Under the pieces are notes generated by a model. That model did not search any database, was not told where the DNA came from, and was given only the letters and a program-made list of their open reading frames with translations. A stretch of DNA of 39,864 bases, taken from the NCBI GenBank assembly GCA_938002255.1, contig CALLAL010000031.1:1-39864 (forward strand), read 5' to 3'. A program made the translations under genes and the position numbers. Position 1 is the stretch's first letter. Every line of letters starts with the position of its first letter. This DNA comes from an uncultured bacterium. GTDB taxonomy: Bacteria; Desulfobacterota; BSN033; UBA1163. Below, one piece after another: positions 14,844-24,615 of the stretch.

Positions 14844-15722
14844 TTACTCGATATTTTGTACCTGCTCCCGAATCTTATCAAGTTCACTTTTAATCTCAAC
14901 CACTCTTTTCGAAATGTTCGCATCACTCGCCTTTGAGCTGATGGTATTGATCTCCCGATGAATCTCCTGAACTAAAAAATCCATCTTTCTCCCCACAGGT
15001 TCCTTTGCCTCAACGAATTGGGCAAATTGATGGAGGTGACTCTTTGCCCTGACGAGCTCTTCGGTAATATCCATCCGTTCGGCTAAAAAGGCAATCTCTT
15101 GATAAAGGCGGGGAAGATCTACTTCCACCCCCCCTAAGAGGGATTGGATCCTCTCCCTGAACCGAGTTTGATAGGCTTCAAGATAGGAACCAGAATGGAT
15201 CTCAATTTCTTGAAGTTGTAGGCGAATTCGTTCAAGCCTCATCTGGATGTCTCTGGCAAGCAATTCCCCTTCCTGGCACTTCATCTCATCCATCTTTTCC
15301 AAGGAACCCTTCAGAATCTGTACGAGTTCCTGCCAGAAAGGTTCAAGGTCTCCATTCTCCTCTTTCACAGAAATGAGATCTTTTGCCCCGGCTAATAATT
15401 CAAGGGTGATCTCTTCCTTGAGTTGGAATTTCTCTTTCAAGGTTTGAAAGGCTTGAACATATTGTTCCGCAAGGTTGAAATCGACCTGGAGTTGAATGTT
15501 TGCTCCATTCAGGGCATCGATTTTAATGGAGACATCAACCCTTCCTCTCGACACCTGAGATCGGATGATCTCCTTGATCCGGTTCTCGAAAGGTACCAAA
15601 CGTTTTGGTAATTTGACATTAATATCGCTGTAGCGATGATTTACGGACCGTGACTCTACCAGAACTTTCCCAAATCGAGTCTCTCCCTCGCTTCTCCCAA
15701 AACCAGTCATAGATTTCAACAT
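14844..15722 (-). CDS. yicC: YicC/YloC-family endoribonuclease
   Basis: 292 aa from the ATG at 15722, which gives the canonical MLKSMTGFGR start; the frame continues upstream to a GTG at 15761 that would overlap the DUF4416 stop by 4 bp. The body has SRSVNHRYSDINVKLPKRL near the start and the conserved C-terminal VGRKMDFLVQEIHREINTIS. YicC-family proteins are hexameric RNA-cleaving enzymes; E. coli YicC takes part in decay of the sRNA RyhB. It lies between DUF4416 and gmk, an arrangement common in this group. Confidence 0.9.
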   Translation of the reverse strand: MLKSMTGFGRSEGETRFGKVLVESRSVNHRYSDINVKLPKRLVPFENRIKEIIRSQVSRGRVDVSIKIDALNGANIQLQVDFNLAEQYVQAFQTLKEKFQLKEEITLELLAGAKDLISVKEENGDLEPFWQELVQILKGSLEKMDEMKCQEGELLARDIQMRLERIRLQLQEIEIHSGSYLEAYQTRFRERIQSLLGGVEVDLPRLYQEIAFLAERMDITEELVRAKSHLHQFAQFVEAKEPVGRKMDFLVQEIHREINTISSKASDANISKRVVEIKSELDKIREQVQNIE

Positions 15723-15757
15723 AATTGATCTTTCCCTTCTCGAAGGGGTTCTTTCTC

Positions 15758-16315
15758 TCACCGTGCAAGAGCGGTTTCAGCAACGGGTTTAGGCTGTAAT
15801 TGCCTCATATATCTTTTTCGTAAATCATTGAAAAGCTGGATCGTCTCTTTTTGCCGATAATCCGGATAGGTCCATTCCAGAGGATGAAAAGATTGATTTC
15901 GAAAAAGAAGTGCCAAATCAGCATAAATTCCTTTCCCCAGATAGGGTCGGTGCGTATAGGCTTTTGTGGTAGCCAGAACGATATGGGCTTCACAGAGATA
16001 TCCCGGATCAATATTGACCTTACGCTTTCCTTGAGGATCTGCCAATTGTTCTTCGAGACGATTGGTGCTCATTTTAATATCAGGAAGAGACTCCCGAGGG
16101 ATGAGAAATTTGAAGGTGATGAAGCGCCGAAATAAGTTTTCTCCCATCTCTTTCGCATAGTAGTTGGTAAAATCAAATCCGAGTTTTTCGCTGATGAAAT
16201 CAATCTCCCCGAACTTCTCCTTTAAAGCCTCATAAGCCTGAAGAAGGAGAGAATCCTCCCCTGTCAACAAACTCATAAACAGTTTAACGGGTGCAGGCTC
16301 TTTAGGTTTTCCCAT
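15758..16315 (-). CDS. DUF4416 family protein
   Basis: 185 aa. The sequence follows the DUF4416 pattern: PVKLFMSLLTGEDSLLLQAY at the start, FDFTNYYAKEMGENLFRRFI in the middle, then VNIDPGYLCEAHIVLATTKA and THRPYLGKGIYADLALLF with the terminal YPDYR. The family is conserved in Desulfobacterota and relatives next to yicC-gmk but has no known activity. Acidic, His- and Tyr-rich conserved segments suggest an enzyme, which is inference only. Confidence 0.85.
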   Translation of the reverse strand: MGKPKEPAPVKLFMSLLTGEDSLLLQAYEALKEKFGEIDFISEKLGFDFTNYYAKEMGENLFRRFITFKFLIPRESLPDIKMSTNRLEEQLADPQGKRKVNIDPGYLCEAHIVLATTKAYTHRPYLGKGIYADLALLFRNQSFHPLEWTYPDYRQKETIQLFNDLRKRYMRQLQPKPVAETALAR

Positions 16316-16384
16316 TAAGCAATCTCTTTCGAAGGCTTTTTAACGATGGCTACCCCTGCCCTGATTCTTCCATCCTTTTGCGGG

Positions 16385-17131
16385 CTAAAGAGAACCCTCT
16401 TTTCTTAAACAGATGAAAAACTCCTTATTCCCCTTGGGGCCGATTAACGGCGATTCAATCACCCCTAGGATCCTCAAGCCCAGCCCGCGTGCAAAAGCCG
16501 TAATTCGATCGACCACCTTCTGGTGTAATGTCGGATCCCTTACCACTCCTCCCTTTCCCACCTCACCTCTTCCCACTTCGAATTGGGGTTTGATCAGGCT
16601 GAGGATCATGCCCCCTTCTTTTAAAAACTCCAAAAGATGAGAAAGAAACTTTTCGATGGAAATAAAAGACGTATCAATAAGGATGAGGTCAACCTTCTCC
16701 CCCACCTCTTCCTGCCGAAGGTGACGGATATTCTTCCTTTCTAAATTCACCACCCGCGAATCTTGCTTAAGTTTCCAGGCCAGCTGTCCATAGCCCACAT
16801 CCACCGCATAAACCTTTTGGGCACCTTCCTGGAGAATGCAATCGGTAAAACCACCGGTTGATGCTCCCACATCCATCACAACCCACCCTTTGGGCTCAAT
16901 CCCAAAAGCATCGATCGCACTTTTTAACTTCCAACCTCCACGGCTCACATAAGAGGAATCCGTTTCCTGAAGTTTGATCTCAGAGGTCTGATCGACTTTC
17001 ACCCCGCATTTATCGATCCGATCCCCATTGACGAAAACCCTTCCTTCCAAGATGAAAGCCCTAGCTTTTTCCCGGCTTGGGGCGAGACCCTTTTCGAGAA
17101 GCAGTTTATCCAATCGCTCTTTTCTCTTCAC
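16385..17131 (-). CDS. tlyA: TlyA-family RNA 2'-O-methyltransferase
   Basis: 248 aa, GTG start overlapping the dxs stop by 4 bp. An S4 RNA-binding domain (residues 1-60: [20 protein letters not shown]) is joined to an FtsJ-like methyltransferase with SAM loop [18 protein letters not shown] and [12 protein letters not shown]. TlyA enzymes 2'-O-methylate 16S and, in some species, 23S rRNA cytidines; others of the group are described as haemolysins, which is an old label. Position behind dxs is usual for many bacteria. Confidence 0.9.
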   Translation of the reverse strand: MKRKERLDKLLLEKGLAPSREKARAFILEGRVFVNGDRIDKCGVKVDQTSEIKLQETDSSYVSRGGWKLKSAIDAFGIEPKGWVVMDVGASTGGFTDCILQEGAQKVYAVDVGYGQLAWKLKQDSRVVNLERKNIRHLRQEEVGEKVDLILIDTSFISIEKFLSHLLEFLKEGGMILSLIKPQFEVGRGEVGKGGVVRDPTLHQKVVDRITAFARGLGLRILGVIESPLIGPKGNKEFFICLRKEGSL

Positions 17132-19008
17132 CCCTCCACCAAGGTTTTTGCCTCTCTAAATATTCCCCCTTCATCCAGGCCATATTTCTCTCTAAGAAGC
17201 GATTGGGGACCGTGTTCGATGAAGCAGTCAGGAAGGCCTAACCGTTTTATGGGAATGCCAAATAGATTTCTCTCCTGAAAGAGTTCAAGAACCGCACTTC
17301 CAAATCCCCCCATCAGAACATTCTCTTCAACCGTCAACATCCGGCCTGTCTTTTGGGCCCAGTCACAGATAAGATCTCCATCCAGGGGTTTCAAAAATCG
17401 ACTGTTGATAACAGCAGCGTTGATTCCGATCTCTTCCAATCTCTCCGCTGCCTTGAGGGAAGGGTAAACCGTGGAACCAATCGCCAAGATAAGGAGATGA
17501 TGTCCCTCCCGGAGGAGCTCCCCCTTGCCGATCTCAAAGGTTTGCAAGGTGTCACTCCTTTCCACTCCCACCCCTCTTGATCTTGGATATCGAAAGGCGA
17601 TTGGACCTGGGTGGTCCATGGCTGTTTTGATCATGTGTTGGAATTCTTCCTCGTCTTTCGGAACCATAATGACCAGGTTGGGGATGTGCCTCAAATAGGA
17701 ATAATCAAAGAGACCGTGATGGGTTGGCCCATCCTCCCCTACAATCCCCCCCCGATCCAAAGCAAAGACAACCGGAAGGTTCTGAAGGCAGACATCTTGA
17801 TGGATCTGATCATAAGCTCTTTGGAGAAAGGTGGAATAAATGGCAACCACGGGTTTCATCCCTTCAAGGGCTAAACCCGCGGCAAAAGTCACCGCATGTT
17901 GTTCGGCAATGCCAATGTCGTAAAAACGGTCAGGAAATTTCTTTGAAAATTCTTCAAGACCCGTTCCACTTTGCATTGCAGCCGTGATGGCGATGATGCG
18001 CTGATCCTCATTGGCCAGTTTACAGAGGGTTTCTCCAAAGACTTCCGTGTAACTGGGAGGAAGCGGTCCTGAACCCTTTTTAATCTCTCCAGTCTCGAGG
18101 TCGAAAGGAGGGACGCTATGAAAGAGAGAAGGATTGTTTTCCGAAGGTGCATAGCCTTTCCCTTTTTTCGTAATCACATGGACAAGCAGGGGCCCTCTCA
18201 GTCTCTTGATGTTCTGAAAATTTTCAATCAGATGATCGAGCCGGTGACCATCGATCGGCCCAACATATTTTAAACCCAGCTCTTCAAAGAGAAGACCGGG
18301 CATGAGGAGCCCTTTAAGCGATTCCTCTGCCTTTTTGGCAAAACGAAGCGCCGATTTCCCGATGCTCGGAATGGTTTCAAGAAAGTTCATCATTTCCGTC
18401 CGAAACCGATTGACGAATTGGCCAGTCATGAGTCGGTTTAGATAGGAAGAAAGAGCCCCTACATTATGAGAAATCGACATTTCATTGTCATTCAGCACAA
18501 CGATCAGATCCTCATCAAGGTGCCCCGCTTGATTCAGTCCCTCAAAGGCAAGCCCTGCGGTCATGGATCCATCCCCGATGATGGCGATGGCTCTGCCTTC
18601 ATTTCCCTGATGCCGCTTGGCCTCTGCCATCCCCAATGCTGCCGAAATGGAGGTCCCGCTATGACCACTGTCGAAGGTATCATAAGGGCTTTCCTCCCTT
18701 TTTGGAAAACCGCTGACCCCTTGGTATTGTCTGAGCGTATGGAAACGATCCCGTCTCCCAGTCAGCAATTTATGGGCATAACTCTGATGGCCGACATCCC
18801 AGATCAGTTTGTCTCTGGGAAGATCAAAGACATAGTGCAGGGCCACGGTCAATTCAACCGTCCCGAGATTGGATGAGAGATGACCTCCATTTTGGGACAC
18901 GGTCCTCAGGATCTCTTGCCGTATTTCCTCGCATAGGCTTATCAGTTCTTCCCCATCAAGTCTTTTGAGATCATGAGGATGCTGGATTTGATTTAAAATT
19001 TTTTGCAT
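17128..19008 (-). CDS. dxs: 1-deoxy-D-xylulose-5-phosphate synthase
   Basis: 626 aa, normal length. The thiamine diphosphate site is G145-DG with N173/N175 ([11 protein letters not shown]), and H43 ([14 protein letters not shown]), [10 protein letters not shown] and the transketolase middle domain ([17 protein letters not shown]) are all present. It condenses pyruvate and glyceraldehyde 3-phosphate in the first step of the MEP isoprenoid pathway. It begins 3 bases after the ispA stop, so the two isoprenoid genes are co-transcribed. Confidence 0.97.
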   Translation of the reverse strand: MQKILNQIQHPHDLKRLDGEELISLCEEIRQEILRTVSQNGGHLSSNLGTVELTVALHYVFDLPRDKLIWDVGHQSYAHKLLTGRRDRFHTLRQYQGVSGFPKREESPYDTFDSGHSGTSISAALGMAEAKRHQGNEGRAIAIIGDGSMTAGLAFEGLNQAGHLDEDLIVVLNDNEMSISHNVGALSSYLNRLMTGQFVNRFRTEMMNFLETIPSIGKSALRFAKKAEESLKGLLMPGLLFEELGLKYVGPIDGHRLDHLIENFQNIKRLRGPLLVHVITKKGKGYAPSENNPSLFHSVPPFDLETGEIKKGSGPLPPSYTEVFGETLCKLANEDQRIIAITAAMQSGTGLEEFSKKFPDRFYDIGIAEQHAVTFAAGLALEGMKPVVAIYSTFLQRAYDQIHQDVCLQNLPVVFALDRGGIVGEDGPTHHGLFDYSYLRHIPNLVIMVPKDEEEFQHMIKTAMDHPGPIAFRYPRSRGVGVERSDTLQTFEIGKGELLREGHHLLILAIGSTVYPSLKAAERLEEIGINAAVINSRFLKPLDGDLICDWAQKTGRMLTVEENVLMGGFGSAVLELFQERNLFGIPIKRLGLPDCFIEHGPQSLLREKYGLDEGGIFREAKTLVEG

Positions 19009-19011
19009 CGA

Positions 19012-19911
19012 TCAGGATTCCCGTAAGATGATAAATTTGGCAATCCCTCGTAGAGGTTCAACCGCCGGACCAAAAGGATAGAGGGATTGGATCGCAGATT
19101 CCATCAGTGTGAAGGCCCTCTTTTTAGATTCCTCAATTCCCATCAGGGAGGGATAGGTGGCCTTCTGCTTGGACAGGTCGCTTCCCGTACTCTTTCCTAA
19201 CAGTTCGGCTTTCCCTTCTACATTTAAGATATCATCCACAATTTGAAAAGCAAGGCCGATCTGTTCACCGAATTGGGTAAATGCCTGAAGCGTCTTCTCA
19301 TCACCACCCCCTAATTTCACACCGGTTCGGATCGAAGCCGTTATCAAGGCGCCTGTTTTATGGGTATGGATATATTCAATCGTTGGAAAACTCACTTCTT
19401 TGCCCTCGGACTCAATATCCACCACCTGTCCCCCAACCATTCCAGAAATCCCCGAGGCCTGGGCGATCTCATTCACAATATTGAGAACAATTTTGGGGTC
19501 CGCTGAGGACTCTTGGGTCATTAAGCGAAAGGCCTCTGTCAGGAGGCCATCTCCCGTAAGAATGGCCAAAGCCTCCCCAAAAACCTTATGACAGGTAGGT
19601 TGCCCTCTCCGGTAATCATCATTGTCAATGGCTGGGAGATCATCATGGATGAGAGAGTAGGTATGGATCATCTCCAGACCACAGGCAAAAGGAAGAATGG
19701 CTTTCCCCGTACCTCCTACCGCCTCGAAAGCAGCGATCGCCAAAATAGGCCGAATCCGCTTACCTCCACTAAAGAGACTGTGTCGGATTGCTCTCCGAAG
19801 AGAGGAGGGAGCCTCTGTGTCCTGCCTTGAATCTTCGAGGTCTGGCAAAAATTCCTCAAGTGCCTTATCAACAATCTCTTTTTTCTCTTTTAAATATTTA
19901 TGAATATCCAT
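19012..19911 (-). CDS. ispA: Polyprenyl (farnesyl/geranyl) diphosphate synthase
   Basis: 299 aa. The first aspartate-rich motif is in HDDLPAIDNDDYRRGQPT and the second is VDDILNVEG, where the fifth position is Asn instead of the Asp of E. coli IspA. GGKRIRPIL and GKSTGSDLSKQKATYPSLMG complete the family set. It elongates DMAPP with IPP to C15 or C20 products; the exact chain length is not settled by sequence. Neighbours dxs and xseB-xseA form a familiar exoVII-isoprenoid cluster. Confidence 0.93.
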   Translation of the reverse strand: MDIHKYLKEKKEIVDKALEEFLPDLEDSRQDTEAPSSLRRAIRHSLFSGGKRIRPILAIAAFEAVGGTGKAILPFACGLEMIHTYSLIHDDLPAIDNDDYRRGQPTCHKVFGEALAILTGDGLLTEAFRLMTQESSADPKIVLNIVNEIAQASGISGMVGGQVVDIESEGKEVSFPTIEYIHTHKTGALITASIRTGVKLGGGDEKTLQAFTQFGEQIGLAFQIVDDILNVEGKAELLGKSTGSDLSKQKATYPSLMGIEESKKRAFTLMESAIQSLYPFGPAVEPLRGIAKFIILRES

Positions 19912-19974
19912 GAATGGAGGTCCCTATCTCAGGAACGTTAAACTCACATCACTTCAAACCTATGAAGTTTCTTC

Positions 19975-20238
19975 TCATTCGTTCTCTTCTTCTTGATGGG
20001 ATTCATCAGAAGGATTCAGAGGGTCGAAAGGTTCTGGTCTGATTATCCCATTCTTCCCCTTCAACAGAATTTCTACCCGTTTCTCTGCTTCTTCCAGCTT
20101 CTGGTTACAGAACCGGGAAAGACGGATCCCCTCTTCGAAAAGTTTCAAAGATTCTTCAAGAGACGTATTTCCTTCTTCAAGCTTGGAAACAATCTTCTCC
20201 AATTTATTCAAGGCATCTTCAAACCTTTCTTTAGGCAT
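19975..20238 (-). CDS. xseB: Exodeoxyribonuclease VII small subunit
   Basis: 87 aa from the ATG at 20238 (MPKERFEDAL), chosen because GGAG lies six bases before it; an ATG two codons upstream (20244) and a TTG at 20250 are alternatives. The paired helices LEKIVSKLEEGNTSLEESLK-FEEGIRLSRFCNQKL are diagnostic. It binds XseA to form exonuclease VII, which degrades single-stranded DNA. An acidic tail follows (SDESHQEEENE). Confidence 0.93.
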   Translation of the reverse strand: MPKERFEDALNKLEKIVSKLEEGNTSLEESLKLFEEGIRLSRFCNQKLEEAEKRVEILLKGKNGIIRPEPFDPLNPSDESHQEEENE

Positions 20239-20287
20239 TTTCATCTCCAATATAAATGATCATTTTATCTTTTTTAGTATTTTTACG

Positions 20288-21628
20288 TCAAGATTCATGG
20301 GTTTCTTCAATGCCACACAGAAGGGTCCCTTGATAGAGTTTTACCTCCACCCGATCGCCCACCCTCACCTGAGTAGCATGCTTTAAGATTTCAAGATGAG
20401 GAAGTTTGCGGGTAATGCTGTATCCTCTCTCGAGAATGGCTAAGGGGCTGAGAGATTCCAGTTTTCCTATGATGCCTCTAAGGGCTTGTTTCCTCATCTC
20501 CATGACGTGTCGCATCCCTCGGGACAACCCATCTTCTTTCCCTGAAAGTGAGGCTTCCAAATGTTTAATGGCATATAAGGGATGTCTGAGTTCCAGTCTC
20601 TGGATAAGATGAAGTTTTTTTTCATTCTTTCTTCTGAGATCCCAAACGAGAGATTTTTTGGCTCGATGGATGAGATCATCCAGTCTCAACAGATAGTCCT
20701 CGATTCTCTTTTTTGGATCGGACAGATATCGAATGAGAGAGGAAAGATCTGTTCTTGCCCCTTCTAAAGATGTGAAGATCAGGTTTTCGAGACGACTTCT
20801 CAGATATTGGAGATGCTTTTCTAAGTCCTTTTTATCCTTGACGACCAGCTCTGCTGCTGCCGAAGGTGTCGGAGCCCTTAGATCAGCCACAAAATCTGAA
20901 ATCGTATAATCGGTCTCATGCCCAACGGCTGAAATGACAGGGAGTTTTGAATGGTAGAGCGCTCTGGCTACCTCCTCTTCATTAAATGCCCAGAGATCTT
21001 CAATGGATCCCCCTCCTCTTCCCACAATGATTACGTCCACCTGTTTGGTCTTATTAAAAAATCTAATCCCCTCTGCAATCTCTCGAGAAGCCCCTTCCCC
21101 CTGCACCCGAACAGGATAGAGGAGAATGGACACATTCTCAAATCGTCTTTGGATGATCTGGATCATATCCTGGATGACTGCTCCCGTCGGAGAGGTGACT
21201 ATCCCTATGGTCTGAGGAAAGGCTGGAATAGGCTTTTTATGTCGAGGGTCAAAAAGACCCTCTTTTTCAAGACGTTCCTTTAATTGAAGGAAAGCAAGCT
21301 GAAGGGCGCCAATTCCCTTGGGCTCCATCTCCTCGATGATGATTTGATATTCGCCTCTCTTTTCATAGAGGCTGACTCTCCCCCGGCAGACGACATGGAG
21401 ACCATCCTCCGGAATAAATCGGAGGCCCCTTGACCTCATTCTAAAAAGAACGGCTCGAATCTGACTGAAATCGTCCTTCAACGTTAAATAAACGTGACCT
21501 GAAGGGGGAATGCGTAGATTAGAGATTTCCCCTTCCACCCAGACATCGGAGAACCTTGATTCCAATGTCTCTTTAATCTGCTGAGTCAATTCCGAGACAG
21601 TGAGAATATAACGGAGAGGAAGCTCCAT
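20288..21628 (-). CDS. xseA: Exodeoxyribonuclease VII large subunit
   Basis: 446 aa. The N-terminal OB fold (VEGEISNLRIPPSGHVYLTL) is followed by the catalytic region GIVTSPTGAVIQDMI, VIIVGRGGGSIEDLWAFNEE and SAVGHETDYTISDFVADLRA, then a long coiled-coil region and a C-terminal barrel (ILERGYSI). It cleaves single-stranded DNA processively from both ends with XseB. A good promoter ends nine bases before the ATG and no ribosome site is present, so the message may be leaderless. Confidence 0.96.
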   Translation of the reverse strand: MELPLRYILTVSELTQQIKETLESRFSDVWVEGEISNLRIPPSGHVYLTLKDDFSQIRAVLFRMRSRGLRFIPEDGLHVVCRGRVSLYEKRGEYQIIIEEMEPKGIGALQLAFLQLKERLEKEGLFDPRHKKPIPAFPQTIGIVTSPTGAVIQDMIQIIQRRFENVSILLYPVRVQGEGASREIAEGIRFFNKTKQVDVIIVGRGGGSIEDLWAFNEEEVARALYHSKLPVISAVGHETDYTISDFVADLRAPTPSAAAELVVKDKKDLEKHLQYLRSRLENLIFTSLEGARTDLSSLIRYLSDPKKRIEDYLLRLDDLIHRAKKSLVWDLRRKNEKKLHLIQRLELRHPLYAIKHLEASLSGKEDGLSRGMRHVMEMRKQALRGIIGKLESLSPLAILERGYSITRKLPHLEILKHATQVRVGDRVEVKLYQGTLLCGIEETHES

Positions 21629-21637
21629 GCTAAACTT

Positions 21638-21667
21638 AATATAACAGAACTAAAGGGGAAGTGTAAA
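21638..21667 (-). promoter_or_regulatory. Promoter of xseA operon, very close to the start codon
   Basis: -35 TTTACA (21667-21662), 18-bp spacer, -10 TATATT (21643-21638), then nine bases to the xseA ATG at 21628. The transcript would begin within about four bases of the ATG. Confidence 0.55.
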
Positions 21668-21772
21668 ATTGAACAAATAAAAAGTTGGAGCACCTTGATA
21701 CGGGACAATAGGAGATGGGTAGGGTTTAAATAAGGGGGTATTTCGAAACATGGAAAAGACCCCATCCATTGA

Positions 21773-21801
21773 TTGACACTGAGAGTCAGGTTAGTTATAA
21801 A
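21773..21801 (+). promoter_or_regulatory. Strong promoter of the glycerate kinase operon
   Basis: Perfect -35 TTGACA (21773-21778), 17-bp spacer, -10 TATAAA (21796-21801). Start near 21808; an AAGGGAG ribosome site at 21821-21827 precedes the GTG at 21834. Confidence 0.8.
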
Positions 21802-21833
21802 ATTCACATAACCAATCGTGAAGGGAGTTCTTT

Positions 21834-23186
21834 GTGAATCATTTATCTCTCAACGAGATGAGGAAGGTTGCCAAGTCCATTTTTTTAAAAGCCGTTGCAG
21901 CTGTCAATCCTTACGAGGCACTCAAAAAAAATGTTCACCTCCAGGGAAATTCTTTGAAGGTCAAGGTTCCCACCGGTACGGAAATATTATTCGATTTAGG
22001 TCAGTTCCATAGAGCTTTTCTCTTTGGTACAGGTAAAGCCTCTGCTTCTATGGCACAGGCTATGGAGGAACTCCTCCACAATCATCTTACCTCTGGAATC
22101 ATCACCACTAAATATGGTCACGGTCTTCCCTTAAAAAAAACAGAGGTCGTCGAAGCAGGACATCCCCTTCCTGATCAAAAGGGCCTTGAGGGAGCCAAAC
22201 GAATTCAATCGCTCCTTAAAGAATCTGGAGAGAAGGACCTGGTGATTTTTCTGATATCAGGGGGCGGATCGTCACTTCTTCCATTACCCGTCAATGGGAT
22301 TTCCCTCGAAGAAAAGCAAAAGACCACCCAACTTCTCCTTAACTGTGGCGCAGATATCATCGAGATAAACACCATCCGAAAACATATTTCTCATATCAAG
22401 GGAGGGTGGCTCGCTCGATGGGCTTATCCTTCGACGATGCTCACGTTCATTCTTTCTGATGTCGTTGGAGATCCTTTGGAGTCGATCGCCTCTGGACCGA
22501 CCGTCCCTGACCCATCCACTTTTCAAGAGGCATGGGAGATTCTTAAAAAATATGATCTCATTTCCAAAATACCCTCATCCGTTAGAAATCATCTTTCAGC
22601 AGGAAGGGAGGGAACATTAGAGGAAACCCCCAAACCTGGAGATCCCATTTTTAATAAGGTTCATAACATCCTGATCGGATCAAACATCCTTGCCCTTCGG
22701 GCAGCGGAAGCAGAAGCTAACTCTCTTGGCTTCAATACACTCATTCTCTCTTCTTCGATCGTTGGAGAAACACGAGAGGCAGCCCGTTTCCATATGGCTT
22801 TGGTAAAAGAAGTGTTTTCGAGCGGCCATCCCATTCCAAAACCCGCCTGTATTATTTCGGGCGGAGAGACTACGGTAACCATCAGAGGCAAAGGGAAGGG
22901 AGGCAGAAATCAGGAATTTGTTTTAGCCGGTGCCATAGAGATTATGGGGCTTGAAAAAACGGTTTTGTTAAGCGGAGGCACGGATGGGACGGACGGTCCT
23001 ACCGATGCGGCTGGGGCAATCGCCGATCATACAACGATCCAAAGGGCAAACGCATTGGGTCTGGACGCAAAGGCCCACCTGAATCACAACGACGCCTATC
23101 CGTTTTTTCAGAGACTCGGAGACCTCCTCATGACTGGCCCGACCCAAACCAACGTGATGGATGTCAGGATCATTTTAATAGACTAA
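21834..23186 (+). CDS. Glycerate 2-kinase (DUF4147/MOFRL family)
   Basis: 450 aa, GTG start six bases after AAGGGAG. The N-terminal DUF4147 domain (FLFGTGKASASMAQAMEELL, GHPLPDQKGLEGAKRIQSLL, FLISGGGSSLLPLPVNGIS) and the C-terminal MOFRL domain (IISGGETTVTIRGKGKGGRN, LLSGGTDGTDGPTDAAGAIA) are complete. These enzymes phosphorylate D-glycerate to 2-phosphoglycerate, feeding glycolysis from serine or glyoxylate breakdown. The function is predicted from the family; no other pathway gene is adjacent. Confidence 0.92.
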   Translation: MNHLSLNEMRKVAKSIFLKAVAAVNPYEALKKNVHLQGNSLKVKVPTGTEILFDLGQFHRAFLFGTGKASASMAQAMEELLHNHLTSGIITTKYGHGLPLKKTEVVEAGHPLPDQKGLEGAKRIQSLLKESGEKDLVIFLISGGGSSLLPLPVNGISLEEKQKTTQLLLNCGADIIEINTIRKHISHIKGGWLARWAYPSTMLTFILSDVVGDPLESIASGPTVPDPSTFQEAWEILKKYDLISKIPSSVRNHLSAGREGTLEETPKPGDPIFNKVHNILIGSNILALRAAEAEANSLGFNTLILSSSIVGETREAARFHMALVKEVFSSGHPIPKPACIISGGETTVTIRGKGKGGRNQEFVLAGAIEIMGLEKTVLLSGGTDGTDGPTDAAGAIADHTTIQRANALGLDAKAHLNHNDAYPFFQRLGDLLMTGPTQTNVMDVRIILID

Positions 23187-23244
23187 AAAGAGGCTACGTT
23201 ACAATGACGGGATAGGGTAACCTTCGTGCTGAAAGGATGGCGTC

Positions 23245-23622
23245 ATGTATGAACTCACTGTAACGTCCCATTTTTCTGGGGCTCATCGCTTGCGTTATCT
23301 CCACGGGAAGTGCGAGGAACTTCATGGCCACAACTGGAAGATAGAAGTTTCTGTGACCTCCTCGAAACTGAATCGTGAAGGCGTGGTCATCGATTTCACC
23401 TTATTGAAACAGAAGGTCGAAAAGGTTTTAAAGACCCTGGACCATACCTTTCTGAACGATCTCCCCTATTTTTCTGGGGAAGAACCTTCCTCTGAAAATA
23501 TTGCCAGGTATATTTTCGAAAATTTGAAGAGAGAATTAAAGGGGCTTCCCGCTACCCTCAAAAAAGTCACTGCATGGGAATCTGAAAATGCCTCTGCGAC
23601 TTATTTTGGGAGACGAAGATGA
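23245..23622 (+). CDS. queD: 6-carboxy-tetrahydropterin synthase
   Basis: 125 aa. Zinc ligands H14, H27 and H29 and catalytic C23 (GKCEELHGHNWKIEV) are in place, with the later LDHTFLND, the PSSENIARYIFENL helix and the terminal WESENASATY. It converts dihydroneopterin triphosphate to 6-carboxytetrahydropterin in queuosine biosynthesis; a pyruvoyl-tetrahydropterin synthase activity cannot be excluded. It overlaps folE2 by 4 bp, so substrate supply and use are co-expressed. Confidence 0.92.
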   Translation: MYELTVTSHFSGAHRLRYLHGKCEELHGHNWKIEVSVTSSKLNREGVVIDFTLLKQKVEKVLKTLDHTFLNDLPYFSGEEPSSENIARYIFENLKRELKGLPATLKKVTAWESENASATYFGRRR

Positions 23623-24398
23623 ATGACGTCCAGAATCGAAGGGATCATCGGAAGATTGAGATCAACAAAGTGGGAGTGAAAAACATTAAGTACCCCATCA
23701 CTGTCTTGGATAAAGCCAAAGGGGTCCAGCATACGGTGGCCAGTGTCAATATGTATGTCGATCTCCCCCATCGGTTTAAAGGTACCCATATGAGCCGTTT
23801 TGTCGAGATCCTCAACCGATATAAGGGCAACATCGCTATCAAAAACTTTTCAAAAATCCTCTCGGAAATGAAGCACAAGTTGAAAGCCAAATCTGCCCAT
23901 CTTGAAGTGGAATTTCCTTATTTTATTGAAAAAGAAGCCCCGGTCACCCGTGCAAAAAGCCTGATGGAATATATTTGTCGTTTCTGCGGTTCAAGCAATG
24001 ATAACAATCAGGATGATTTCTATGTCGGAATCGTCGTCCCCATCACCACCGTATGCCCTTGCTCCAAAGAGATCAGCGAATTTGGGGCTCACAACCAGCG
24101 CTCTGTGGTCACGGTCAATTTGCGATTCAAAAAATTTATCTGGATCGAGGACATCATCCACATCATTGAAGAATGCGCCTCTTGTGACCTTTATTCCATT
24201 TTGAAAAGACCTGACGAAAAATTTGTGACAGAAAAAGCTTATGAGAAACCGATGTTTGTGGAAGATGTCGTCAGAGAGGTGGCCAGACGATTAAAAAAAG
24301 ATAAAAACATCACTTGGTTTACAGTAGAGTCCGAGAACTTCGAGTCGATTCATAACCACAGTGCCTACGCCTTCGTCGAGAGAAATAGGAAGGAATGA
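23619..24398 (+). CDS. folE2: GTP cyclohydrolase IB (FolE2)
   Basis: 259 aa. This is the COG1469 enzyme: VNMYVDLPHRFKGTHMSRFV near the start, catalytic C146 in ITTVCPCSKEISEFGAHNQR with H158, and the terminal ESIHNHSAYAFVER. It turns GTP into dihydroneopterin triphosphate and can use metals other than zinc, unlike FolE1. Pairing with queD points to queuosine, and it may also serve folate. No zinc-starvation (Zur) box was recognised upstream. Confidence 0.93.
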   Translation: MNDVQNRRDHRKIEINKVGVKNIKYPITVLDKAKGVQHTVASVNMYVDLPHRFKGTHMSRFVEILNRYKGNIAIKNFSKILSEMKHKLKAKSAHLEVEFPYFIEKEAPVTRAKSLMEYICRFCGSSNDNNQDDFYVGIVVPITTVCPCSKEISEFGAHNQRSVVTVNLRFKKFIWIEDIIHIIEECASCDLYSILKRPDEKFVTEKAYEKPMFVEDVVREVARRLKKDKNITWFTVESENFESIHNHSAYAFVERNRKE

Positions 24399-24514
24399 GT
24401 CCCCCTGGGAGGGTTGGGTTTCTTTCTCCATCTTCCATCTTTTATGTTCAATGTTTACCTCTTTCGGGAAACTGGACATTTTATAAGAAATCTATTAATT
24501 TAAAATCAATCCAT

Positions 24515-24591
24515 CGGGGAGTAGCGCAGCCTGGTAGCGCGCTTGGTTCGGGACCAAGAAGTCGGGAGTTCAAATCTCCTCTCCCCGACCA
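24515..24591 (+). tRNA. tRNA-Pro (CGG)
   Basis: 77 bases with encoded CCA. Acceptor CGGGGAG (24515-24521) pairs with CTCCCCG (24581-24587), discriminator A, then CCA. Anticodon stem CTTGG/CCAAG (24542-24546, 24554-24558) encloses TTCGGGA, anticodon CGG at 24549-24551. The T loop TTCAAAT is normal. It lies 24 bases before plsY and 116 bases after folE2. Confidence 0.97.
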
Positions 24592-24615
24592 TTGATCTGA
24601 GATCATTCCTTTCCT

